Below are positions 57,166 to 64,000 of a stretch of 64,000 bases of DNA, one piece after another (the stretch's first letter is position 1; each line of letters starts with the position of its first letter). The stretch spans positions 1-64,000 of the forward strand of contig NZ_JAOEFC010000001.1 in the NCBI RefSeq assembly GCF_025421715.1, given 5' to 3'. The translations under genes were made by a program, and so were the position numbers. The notes beneath the pieces are model-generated. The model saw nothing but the letters and a program-made list of their open reading frames with translations, did not search any database and had not been told where the DNA came from. This DNA comes from Microbacterium festucae. GTDB taxonomy: Bacteria > Actinomycetota > Actinomycetes > Actinomycetales > Microbacteriaceae.

Positions 57166-57839
57166 TTCGTGCTCCTCGTGGCGGGCACTTCGATGCCGCG
57201 CTCTCTCGCATAGTCGGACAGCAGGTCACGCAGCATCCGTCTGCCTCGGTGCAGACGGCTCATGACCGTGCCGATCGGTGTCTTCATGATGTCCGCGATC
57301 TCTTGATACGCGAAGCCTTCGACGTCGGCCAGGTAGACCGCCAGGCGGAAGTCCTCGGGGATCGACTGCAGGGCGTCTTTGACGACGGATGCCGGCATGT
57401 GGTCGATCGCCTCGGCCTCAGCCGAACGGCTGCTGGTGGCCGTGGTCGATTCCGCACCGCCCAGCTGCCAGTCCTCGAGGTCGTCGATCGTCCCCTGGTA
57501 CGGCTCGCGCTGCTTCTTGCGGTACGTGTTGATGTAGGTGTTGGTCAGGATGCGGTACAGCCACGCCTTGAGGTTCGTGCCCTGCGTGAACGAGGCCCAC
57601 GACGAGAAGGCCTTCACGAAGGTCTCCTGCACGAGGTCGGCGGCGTCGGCCGGATTGCGGGTCATCCGCATGGCGGCGGCGTACAGCTGGTCCATGAACG
57701 GCAGCGCCTGCTGCTCGAACTGGTCCCGCGGATCCTGGGGCTGCGGCGTGGTGTCCGCGTCTTGTTCCATCAGGGCCCAGTCTACGTCGCGGGCATCGAT
57801 CACCAGGGGATCGGGGCCGCGCTCCAAAGTCGCGATCAT
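57162..57839 (-). CDS. sigR: ECF sigma factor SigR/SigH-like
   Basis: 225 residues. Region 2 is [68 protein letters not shown]; region 4 is [48 protein letters not shown]. Directs genes for thiol and oxidative stress (thioredoxin, mycothiol). GAGGAGG lies upstream of the ATG. A candidate autoregulatory promoter lies in the 5' end of the divergent aroA gene. Confidence 0.92.
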   Translation of the reverse strand: MIATLERGPDPLVIDARDVDWALMEQDADTTPQPQDPRDQFEQQALPFMDQLYAAAMRMTRNPADAADLVQETFVKAFSSWASFTQGTNLKAWLYRILTNTYINTYRKKQREPYQGTIDDLEDWQLGGAESTTATSSRSAEAEAIDHMPASVVKDALQSIPEDFRLAVYLADVEGFAYQEIADIMKTPIGTVMSRLHRGRRMLRDLLSDYARERGIEVPATRSTK

Positions 57840-57893
57840 GTGCCTCCTCGGCGCTGGTTTCGATGGGTCGTGTCGACGGGTTCGTTAGGGTAG

Positions 57894-57922
57894 AACCTGA
57901 TGACCGCCACCGGGTATTCCCC
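57894..57922 (-). promoter_or_regulatory. SigR-type promoter candidate for sigR-rsrA
   Basis: On the minus strand GGGGAAT (57922-57916), then 19 nt, then GTT (57896-57894). The Streptomyces SigR consensus is GGGAAT-N18-GTT. The leader to the sigR ATG is about 50 nt with a good Shine-Dalgarno. The -35 lies inside the first codons of aroA. Confidence 0.55.
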
Positions 57923-59237
57923 AGACTCGTCCACCCCGGACTCGCCCTGGCCCGCGCCCGTGGCCGACTCCCCCGTGCACGCGACCGTGTCGATCCCCGG
58001 ATCGAAGTCGCTGACCAACCGCAAGCTGGTGCTGGCGGCCATCGCCGACCAGCCCAGCACGCTCGTCTCGCCGCTGCATTCCGACGATTCGGCGCGCATG
58101 ATCGAGGCGCTGCGCACCCTCGGCACCGAAATCGAAGAGGTCGAGGGCGCAGGCCCGTTCGGCCCCGATCTCTATGTGACGCCCGCACCCGCCCTCACCG
58201 GCGATGTCACCGTCGACTGCGGCCAGGCCGGCACCGTCATGCGCTTCGTCGCCCCGCTGGCCGGCCTCGTGCACGGCGATGTCACCCTCACCGCGCACCA
58301 CAGCGCGCTCCACCGCCCCATGGGCGTCATGATCAAGGCGCTGCGCGAGATCGGCGTCGACATCGACGACGGCGGCAACTGGTCACTGCCGTTCACCGTC
58401 AAGGGCCGCGGCCATGTGCGCGGCGGCGAGCTGACCATCGACGCGAGCACCTCCAGCCAGTTCGTCTCGGGCCTGCTCCTGGCGGCGCCGCGCTTCGACG
58501 TGGGACTGCACCTCGTGCACTCCGGCGAGCGACTGCCGAGCCTGCCGCACATCGACATGACCGTCGAGGTGCTGGCCCGCCGCGGCGTGCACGTCGAGCG
58601 CCCCACCCCCCACGAGTGGATCGTGCCGGCCGGCGCCCCGCGCGGCCGCGACGCCGTCATCGAACCCGACCTGTCCAACGCGGCGCCGTTCCTGGCCGCC
58701 GCCGTCGTCACCGGCGGCACGGTCACCATCCCGGGCTGGCCCGCCTCCTCCACCCAGCCCGGCGCGCTGCTGAGCGACATCTTCCCGCTGCTGGGGGCCC
58801 GCGCCAGCCGGCGCGGAGGCGCCCTCACCGTCAGCGGCGGCGGTCGCATCGCGGGCGTCGACCTCGACCTCACCGCCGCCAGCGAGCTGACCCCGACCCT
58901 GTTCGCCGTCGCCGCCTTCGCCGACGCGCCCACCACGCTGCACGGCATCGGCCACATCCGCGGACACGAGACCGACCGCATCGCCGCGCTCGTGCAGAAT
59001 CTGCGCGCGCTCGGCGGCGAGGCCGAAGAGCTCCCCGACGGCATCCGCATCCTCCCCCGGCCGCTGCGCGGCGGGCTGTGGCGCGCCCACCACGATCACC
59101 GCCTCGCCACGGCTGGCGCGATCATCGGGCTGCGGGTGCCCGGCGTGCAGGTCGACGACATCGGCACCACTGCCAAGACCCTCCCCGAGTTCCCCGAGCT
59201 GTGGCGGCAGCTGCTGTCGGCCGACCCCGCCGCATGA
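57900..59237 (+). CDS. aroA: 3-phosphoshikimate 1-carboxyvinyltransferase (EPSP synthase)
   Basis: Shikimate-pathway enzyme, target of glyphosate. 445 residues. N-terminal PGSKSLTNRKLVLAA, DCGQAGTVMRFVAPL (usually NAGTAMR in enteric enzymes), and C-terminal HDHRLATAGAIIGL. A TAGGGT box at 57886-57891 lies 8 nt before the ATG; the divergent sigR promoter overlaps this region. rsgA follows 33 nt downstream. Confidence 0.95.
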   Translation: MTATGYSPDSSTPDSPWPAPVADSPVHATVSIPGSKSLTNRKLVLAAIADQPSTLVSPLHSDDSARMIEALRTLGTEIEEVEGAGPFGPDLYVTPAPALTGDVTVDCGQAGTVMRFVAPLAGLVHGDVTLTAHHSALHRPMGVMIKALREIGVDIDDGGNWSLPFTVKGRGHVRGGELTIDASTSSQFVSGLLLAAPRFDVGLHLVHSGERLPSLPHIDMTVEVLARRGVHVERPTPHEWIVPAGAPRGRDAVIEPDLSNAAPFLAAAVVTGGTVTIPGWPASSTQPGALLSDIFPLLGARASRRGGALTVSGGGRIAGVDLDLTAASELTPTLFAVAAFADAPTTLHGIGHIRGHETDRIAALVQNLRALGGEAEELPDGIRILPRPLRGGLWRAHHDHRLATAGAIIGLRVPGVQVDDIGTTAKTLPEFPELWRQLLSADPAA

Positions 59238-59270
59238 GCGCCGACCGGGCATGACGATGCGGAGCACGCG

Positions 59271-60311
59271 GTGAGCTGGCTCGACGACTTCGACGACGAC
59301 GACGAGCCGCGCTACGACGAGGCCGACGTGCGCGTGCGCCCGAACCCCAAGGCCAATCGCCCGCGCACCAAACGCCGCCCCGCCCACGCGGATGCCGAGA
59401 TCGCACGGGTGCTGGGCGTCGACCGCGGCCGCTACACCGTGCTGGTCGACGAAGACGGCCCCGGTGAGCACCAGGTGCTCGCCTCCCGCGCCCGCGAGCT
59501 ACGCAAGCAGCCCATCGTCACCGGCGACCTCGTGCGCACTGTCGGCGACACCAGCGGCAGCGACGGCACGCTGGCCCGCATCGTGGGCATCACCGAGCGC
59601 ACGTCGCTGCTGCGTCGCAGCGCCGACGACACCGACCAGGTCGAACGGGTCGTCGTGGCCAACGCCGACCAGATGCTCGTCGTGGTCGCCGCCGCCGACC
59701 CCGAGCCGCGCCCGCGCCTGGTCGACCGCTACCTCATCGCCGCGCTCGACGCCGGCATCCACCCCATGCTGGTGGTCACCAAGACCGACCTGACCGACCC
59801 GAGCGACTTCCTCACCCACTTCGAAGGGGTGGGCGATCTCGAGGTGTTCCGCAGCAGCCGCGGCGAGATGCCGGTCGAGGCGATCGGCGAGCGGCTCGTC
59901 GGCCATTCGACCGTGTTCGTCGGGCACTCCGGCGTCGGCAAGTCGACGCTGGTCAACGCCCTCGTGCCCAGTGCCCTGCGTGCCACCGGGCACGTCAACG
60001 AGGTCACCGGACGCGGGCGCCACACCTCGAGCTCGACCGTGTCGCTGCGCTACGAGAGCCCGGCCGGCAAGGGCTGGGTCATCGACACCCCGGGGGTGCG
60101 CTCCTTCGGTCTGGGCCACGTCGACCCCGCCAACATCCTCGCCGCGTTCACCGATCTGGCCGCGGTGGCCGAGGAGTGCCCGCGCGGCTGCACGCACCTC
60201 CCCGACGCCCCCGACTGCGCGATCGTCGAGGCCGTCGCCGAGGGGCGTCTCGGCGACCAGGGCGCGGCGCGACTCGACTCGCTGCAGCGACTGCTCACCA
60301 CCTTCGCCTGA
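59271..60311 (+). CDS. rsgA: ribosome small subunit-dependent GTPase RsgA (YjeQ)
   Basis: Circularly permuted GTPase assisting 30S maturation. 346 residues. OB-fold N-terminus, then G4 (TKTD), G1 (GHSGVGKST), G3 (DTPGVRSFG), and the zinc cluster CPRGCTHLPDAPDC. The first 40 residues are acidic then basic (DDFDDDDEPRYDE...). Start is GTG at 59271. Operon with aroA. Confidence 0.93.
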   Translation: MSWLDDFDDDDEPRYDEADVRVRPNPKANRPRTKRRPAHADAEIARVLGVDRGRYTVLVDEDGPGEHQVLASRARELRKQPIVTGDLVRTVGDTSGSDGTLARIVGITERTSLLRRSADDTDQVERVVVANADQMLVVVAAADPEPRPRLVDRYLIAALDAGIHPMLVVTKTDLTDPSDFLTHFEGVGDLEVFRSSRGEMPVEAIGERLVGHSTVFVGHSGVGKSTLVNALVPSALRATGHVNEVTGRGRHTSSSTVSLRYESPAGKGWVIDTPGVRSFGLGHVDPANILAAFTDLAAVAEECPRGCTHLPDAPDCAIVEAVAEGRLGDQGAARLDSLQRLLTTFA

Positions 60312-60373
60312 CCGGCGGCGGCGCAGCCTTCGCCTGACCGCCGGCGGCACCGCAGACGATCTAGGCTGGACGG

Positions 60374-60841
60374 ATGTCGCGCCTGGAACCCGGAGCCCTC
60401 GCCCCCGCCTTCACCCTCCCCAACCAGGACGGGGTGGACGTCTCGCTCGACGGGCTGGCCGGCACCGGCGTGATCGTGTTCTTCTACCCGGCGGCGATGA
60501 CGCCCGGGTGCACCAAGGAGGCCTGCGACTTCCGCGACAGCCTCGCCCCGCTGCAGGCCGCCGGCTACACCGTCGTCGGTATCTCACGCGACACCCCCGA
60601 GAAGCTGCGGGAGTTCCGGGAGCGCGACGCCCTGACCTACGACCTGCTCAGTGACCCCGACCACCACGTCCACAGCGCGTACGGCGCGTGGGGCGAGAAG
60701 CTCAACTACGGCAAGGTCGTCGAGGGCGTCATCCGCTCGACGTTCGTGATCGACCCCGCCGGACGCATCGAGCACGCGCTGTACAACGTGAAGGCCACCG
60801 GCCACGTCGGGCGGCTGCGCACGCTGCTGCACGTGGGCTGA
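60374..60841 (+). CDS. bcp: thioredoxin-dependent thiol peroxidase, Bcp/PrxQ type
   Basis: 155 residues. Peroxidatic Cys in YPAAMTPGCTKEACDFRD at about 39-56, with the resolving Cys five residues on (CTKEAC), the alpha2-type Bcp arrangement. Reduces hydroperoxides; it may be part of the oxidative-stress set near sigR. TAGGCT at 60362-60367 is 6 nt before the ATG (leaderless). Convergent with the next gene. Confidence 0.94.
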   Translation: MSRLEPGALAPAFTLPNQDGVDVSLDGLAGTGVIVFFYPAAMTPGCTKEACDFRDSLAPLQAAGYTVVGISRDTPEKLREFRERDALTYDLLSDPDHHVHSAYGAWGEKLNYGKVVEGVIRSTFVIDPAGRIEHALYNVKATGHVGRLRTLLHVG

Positions 60842-60885
60842 GCCCCGGGCGGGCCCCGCGGCTGTCGCGTGCCTCCCCCTGCGGC

Positions 60886-61272
60886 CTAGTCGCGCGGGCG
60901 AGGCGGCGCCGCAGCCCGCGCGGCGAGCAGCAGCAGCACGCCGGTGACGAGGGCCGGTGCGGCGATGAGCGCAGCACGCGCGGCATCCCCCTCGGGTCCG
61001 GTCGCCGCCCCCAGGGCGACGGCCAGCACCAGCAGCTGCGTGACGATACCGCCCGAGCGTCCCCATGATGCGCCGCGGAACACGCCGACGGCGAGGGCGA
61101 TCACGACGACCGCGCCGACGACGGTGAGGACGAGCAGGGCGAGGGAGCTGGTGGGGTCGACGGTGTCGCCGCCGATCAGCGCGACCAGTTCCCAGCCGGC
61201 GAGCACGAGCAGTCCGATGCCCTCCAGGCCCAGCAGGATCGCGGCGGCGCGGGCGACCGGGGAGAGGGTCAT
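60886..61272 (-). CDS. small four-TM hypothetical membrane protein
   Basis: 128 residues, four hydrophobic segments at about 8-32, 43-65, 76-90 and 98-118, and a short Pro/Arg tail. No recognised family or catalytic residue. The ATG at 61272 has CGGAGAT upstream. Divergent from whiB1 over a 249-nt gap. Confidence 0.65.
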   Translation of the reverse strand: MTLSPVARAAAILLGLEGIGLLVLAGWELVALIGGDTVDPTSSLALLVLTVVGAVVVIALAVGVFRGASWGRSGGIVTQLLVLAVALGAATGPEGDAARAALIAAPALVTGVLLLLAARAAAPPRPRD

Positions 61273-61416
61273 GCGGTCATCTCCGAAAAGCTCTGTCGCC
61301 GCGGCGCGAGGTGTATTCCTGAGAATGGGCGCCGAAACGTCGATGAAACACGAAGTTCACTCTTGATTCACTTGGCGGTGCATGGAACCATAGAGGAAGC
61401 GTGTGCTCCCACAGCG

Positions 61417-61450
61417 TGGTGGGGCGAGCGAAAAGCTCGCACACCCACCA
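61417..61450 (+). promoter_or_regulatory. 5' leader hairpin upstream of whiB1
   Basis: TGGTGGG pairs with CCCACCA (7 bp), enclosing GCGAGC-GAAAA-GCTCGC (6 bp) with a 3-nt bulge ACA. It begins about 100 nt before the whiB1 ATG in a leader-rich, relatively AT-rich 249-nt gap. Role unknown. I could not assign a confident -10/-35 in this gap. Confidence 0.55.
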
Positions 61451-61521
61451 GGGTAGCCGACGTCCCGAACGTCTCTTGCCCGAATCGAACTCTCAATCCC
61501 TGCATCAAGGAGCACGTCACT

Positions 61522-61770
61522 ATGGATTGGCGCGACAAAGCCGCCTGCCTCACCGTCGACCCGGAGCTGTTCTTCCCCGTAGGGAACACCGGCCCGGCCG
61601 TCGACCAGATCGAGAAGGCCAAGGCCGTCTGTGCTCGTTGCACGGTCACCGAGATCTGCCTGCAGTACGCCCTCGAGTCCGGTCAGGACTCGGGCGTGTG
61701 GGGCGGGCTCTCCGAGGACGAGCGCCGCGCTCTCAAGCGCCGCGCCGCCCGCGCGCGCCGCGCCTCCTGA
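61522..61770 (+). CDS. whiB1: WhiB1-type iron-sulfur transcription regulator
   Basis: 82 residues. Cysteines 9, 37, 40 and 46 bind the 4Fe-4S cluster. The GVWGG turn, then SEDERRALKRRAARARR as the DNA-binding basic tail, and the opening MDWRDKAACLTVDPELFFPVGNTGPA are those of WhiB1, an essential nitric-oxide-sensitive regulator in mycobacteria. AAGGAG lies 9 nt before the ATG. Convergent with pdtaS. Confidence 0.94.
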   Translation: MDWRDKAACLTVDPELFFPVGNTGPAVDQIEKAKAVCARCTVTEICLQYALESGQDSGVWGGLSEDERRALKRRAARARRAS

Positions 61771-61803
61771 CGCCACATCTTCCTGCCGCCGCCCCGGACT
61801 GAC

Positions 61804-61845
61804 CTCGCGTCAGTACGGGGCGCGCTCGCGTCAGTGCGGGGCGCG
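61804..61845. repeat. 21-bp direct repeat covering the pdtaS stop codon
   Basis: Copies at 61804-61824 and 61825-61845, each starting CTCGCGTCAGT, differ at one base. The second contains the pdtaS stop (TCA on the plus strand); the first therefore duplicates the C-terminal codons and a second TGA beyond it. Confidence 0.8.
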
Positions 61846-63324
61846 CTCGATGTAGCGCATCGGAATGTCGATCGTCACCTCGGTGCCGCTGCCCACGAGC
61901 GTGTGCCAGTCGATGGTGCCGCTCAGCTCGCCCTGGATGAGGGTGCGCACGATCTGCGTGCCCAGGCCCCGGCCGACCTGACCCTCGGGAAGGCCCACGC
62001 CGTCGTCGCGCACCCGCACCTCGAGGCGGTCTTCGGAGCGCTCGGCGATGATCTCGACCTCGCCCTCCTTGTCGGCCAGGCCGTGCTCGACCGCGTTGGT
62101 GACCAACTCGGTCAGCGCGAGGGCGAGCGGCGTGGCGTACTCGCTGGGGAGGGTGCCGAACGTGCCGGTCTTGCGCGTGCGCGCCCGGGTGTTGGGGGAA
62201 GCGGCCACCTCGGCGACGAGCTTCAGCACCCGGTTGAACACGTCGTCGAAGTCGACGTTCTGCGCGAGGCCCTCCGAGAGGGTGTCGTGCACAACGGCGA
62301 TCGCCGACACGCGGCGCATGGCGTGGGTGAGGGCGTCGCGGGCGTCCTCGGAGTGGGTGCGCCGCGACTGGATGCGCAGCAGCGATGCGACGGTCTGCAG
62401 GTTGTTCTTCACCCGGTGGTGGATCTCGCGGATCGTCGCGTCCTTGGTGATGAGCTCCTGCTCCTGGTGACGGATCTCGGTGACGTCGCGGCACAGCACC
62501 ACCGCGCCCACGCGGGTGCGGTGGTCGCGCAGCGGGATCGTGCGCAGTGACACCGTCACGCCGCGGGCCTCGATGTCGGCACGCCAGGGTGCGCGACCGG
62601 CCATGACGATGGGCAGCGACTCGTCGAACTCGCGGTTGGCGGGCAGGATGCCGGTGGTGACGGCCAGCAGGTCCTCCCCCTCCAGCTCGTCGTCGAAGCC
62701 GAGGCGGTTGAACGCCGACAGCGCGTTGGGGCTGGCGAAGGTGGTGATCCCGTCCACGTCGAGGCGGATGAGGCCGTCGGAGGCGCGCGGCGCACCGCGG
62801 CGCGGCGAGGTGGGCGCGGCCAGGTCGGGGAAGTCGGCGGTGGCGATCATGCCGAACAGGTCGTCGGCGCAGTCGTTGAACGTGATCTGCTGGCGCGAGG
62901 GCGTGCGCGCCTCGCCGAGGTTGGTGTGCCGGGTGAGCACGCCGACGACGACGGGCGCCGACGAGTCGGTGCCCAGGGCGCGCACGATCGGCACCGCCCG
63001 CACCCGAGTGGGGGTCTCTTCGAACCAGTCGGGCGAGGCCGAGTCGACGATGCGCAGCTGCGTGAAGGCGTCGTTGACCTGGGTGCGCCACTGCGGCCGC
63101 ACGAGGTCGCCGACGATGTCACGGTAGAACAGCGTCGCCGCACCGCTCGGACGGGTGTGGGCCACCGCGATGAACGAGTCGTCGGCCGTCGGCACCCACA
63201 CGACGATGTCGGCGAAGGCGAGGTCGGCCAGCAGCTGTCCGTCGCCGGCGAGGCGGTGCAGCCACTCGACGTCGGCTTCGCTGGAGCGGCCCTGGGCGTA
63301 CACGAGATCGCTGAGTGTCGACAC
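61831..63324 (-). CDS. pdtaS: PdtaS-like sensor histidine kinase
   Basis: 497 residues, cytosolic. An N-terminal GAF-like domain (about 1-170), a PAS domain (about 180-290), then HisKA_2 with the phospho-acceptor in REIHHRVKNNLQTVASLLRIQSRR and an HATPase (ELVTNAVEHG, VRDDGVGLPEGQVGRGLGTQIV). In mycobacteria PdtaS pairs with the RNA-binding ANTAR regulator PdtaR; no partner is in the window. The GTG at 63324 has TAGCCT 6 nt upstream (leaderless). Confidence 0.9.
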   Translation of the reverse strand: MSTLSDLVYAQGRSSEADVEWLHRLAGDGQLLADLAFADIVVWVPTADDSFIAVAHTRPSGAATLFYRDIVGDLVRPQWRTQVNDAFTQLRIVDSASPDWFEETPTRVRAVPIVRALGTDSSAPVVVGVLTRHTNLGEARTPSRQQITFNDCADDLFGMIATADFPDLAAPTSPRRGAPRASDGLIRLDVDGITTFASPNALSAFNRLGFDDELEGEDLLAVTTGILPANREFDESLPIVMAGRAPWRADIEARGVTVSLRTIPLRDHRTRVGAVVLCRDVTEIRHQEQELITKDATIREIHHRVKNNLQTVASLLRIQSRRTHSEDARDALTHAMRRVSAIAVVHDTLSEGLAQNVDFDDVFNRVLKLVAEVAASPNTRARTRKTGTFGTLPSEYATPLALALTELVTNAVEHGLADKEGEVEIIAERSEDRLEVRVRDDGVGLPEGQVGRGLGTQIVRTLIQGELSGTIDWHTLVGSGTEVTIDIPMRYIERAPH

Positions 63325-63462
63325 GAGTCCAGGCTACCGACCCGGCGCTCGGCACGTGCGCGCCGGCGCCGGAGGAACCCGGTGGCGCCGGGGGTCTCGG
63401 TGGGGTCCGGGGTCTCGGGAGCGGGGTCGGTTCGGACGGGCAGTCCGGGTCGGGCACCGGCC

Positions 63463-64000
63463 TCAGGCCGTGCGCGCGAGCTGCGGGGTGCGGCGCGGGC
63501 CGGATGCGGCGGCGCGGGGTGCGGGCGACCGGTCGATCGCATCCTCGGTGAACCGCCGCAGGGCCGCCGCCAGCGGCGAGCGCCCCGCGGCGCGCCCGGC
63601 CGGCTGTGCGGTGAGCAGCGCGGCATCCGTCGCCTTCTGGTCCCAGGGGGCGAAGGAGATGTCGGACAGCCCGGCGAAGCGCTCGAGGGTGCGGCGCACC
63701 TGCCCTCGTGCGTCGATGCCGAGGGCGCCGTTGCGGGTCTTGTTGACGAGCACCCGCAGCGGGGTGGCGCCGATCACGGCGCGCAGCTCTGCGTGCCCGC
63801 GCACGAAGCGCGAGACCCCGACGGGGTCGGCGGCGCACACCCCCACCACGAGGTCGGCGGCCGAGAGGGCGGCGAGGGTCGCGGCGTTCCGGCGCGGACC
63901 CTCCAGGTCGCTGACGATCTCCTCGTCGCGCTCGAGCGGCCCCGCGAGGTCGACCACGGTCATCTGCACCCAGTCGCGGCAGACGTCGAGCGCGGCCACG
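63463..64000 (-). CDS. CpaE/ParA-like ATPase, 3' part only
   Basis: At least 178 residues are visible; the gene begins beyond the right edge. MTVVDLAGPLERDEEIVSDLEGPRRNAATLAALSAADLVVGVCAADPVGVSRFVRGHAEL and VLVNKTRNGALG are the later part of a MinD/ParA P-loop domain, as in actinobacterial septum-site or Flp-pilus CpaE proteins. Walker A is outside the window. The C-terminal 60 residues are Ala/Arg-rich. The 138 nt before pdtaS hold nothing recognised. Confidence 0.75.
   Translation of the reverse strand, partial: VAALDVCRDWVQMTVVDLAGPLERDEEIVSDLEGPRRNAATLAALSAADLVVGVCAADPVGVSRFVRGHAELRAVIGATPLRVLVNKTRNGALGIDARGQVRRTLERFAGLSDISFAPWDQKATDAALLTAQPAGRAAGRSPLAAALRRFTEDAIDRSPAPRAAASGPRRTPQLARTA

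Noticed and set aside
61399..61414. CRP-like site in the whiB1 leader
   Set aside because: The two half-sites are too close together for the TGTGA-N6-TCACA spacing.

Overview
The window is a high-GC chromosomal segment from a Gram-positive actinobacterium. Gene content and promoter style point to Microbacteriaceae, most likely Microbacterium or a close relative. The evidence is a WhiB1-type regulator, a PdtaS-like histidine kinase, a SigR/RsrA redox switch, a Kgd-type 2-oxoglutarate dehydrogenase E2-E1 fusion, GuaB1, DUF3097 and a Rho with a long acidic/RS insertion. I see no phage, transposon, integron or CRISPR. Nearly every gene is chromosomal housekeeping, densely packed with 4-nt ATGA/GTGA overlaps.

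Layout. 1-4000: prmC (-), cysK-cysE (+), a 63-bp tandem-repeat array between convergent genes, and a small membrane protein. 4000-14650: a minus-strand run argS, DUF2993, lysA-hom-thrC-thrB (aspartate-family amino acids), rho-prfA. 14650-21600: transglutaminase, SGNH hydrolase, tRNA-Arg(CCG), a guanidine-III riboswitch controlling an SMR guanidinium exporter (gdx) with a FUSC gene behind it, a CPBP-like membrane protein, trmB, two palindrome-ended 84-bp elements, and DUF3097. 21700-28900: TPM-domain protein and PspA (envelope stress), arginase-like protein plus HExxH protein, an iron-box-controlled SIP-domain gene, a phosphatase, an AhpD-like protein and an alpha/beta hydrolase. 29000-33950: a complete five-gene peptide/nickel-type ABC transporter. 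34000-37400: M4 protease with emfourin inhibitor, GNAT, ung, phosphoribosyltransferase. 37400-49995: two MFS transporters, SDR, metY-metX (direct sulfhydrylation route to methionine), thiamine-binding protein, GT87, nnrD, ene-reductase, and two CNNM/CBS membrane proteins behind a 22-residue leader ORF. 50100-50590: REP-like palindromic repeats, also present at the extreme left. 50588-64000: guaB1, kgd, diacylglycerol kinase-like gene (apparent CTG start), rsrA-sigR divergent from aroA-rsgA, bcp, whiB1, pdtaS and the 3' part of a CpaE/ParA-like ATPase.

Two themes run through the window. First, a TANNNT -10 box sits 6-8 nt before the start codon of many genes, which predicts widespread leaderless mRNAs. 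In four genes the box itself creates a false in-frame ATG 9 nt upstream. Second, several small regulatory elements are readable from sequence: the guanidine-III riboswitch, a DtxR/IdeR-like iron box, a SigR-type promoter, and a possible Mg2+-sensing leader peptide upstream of the CNNM pair.
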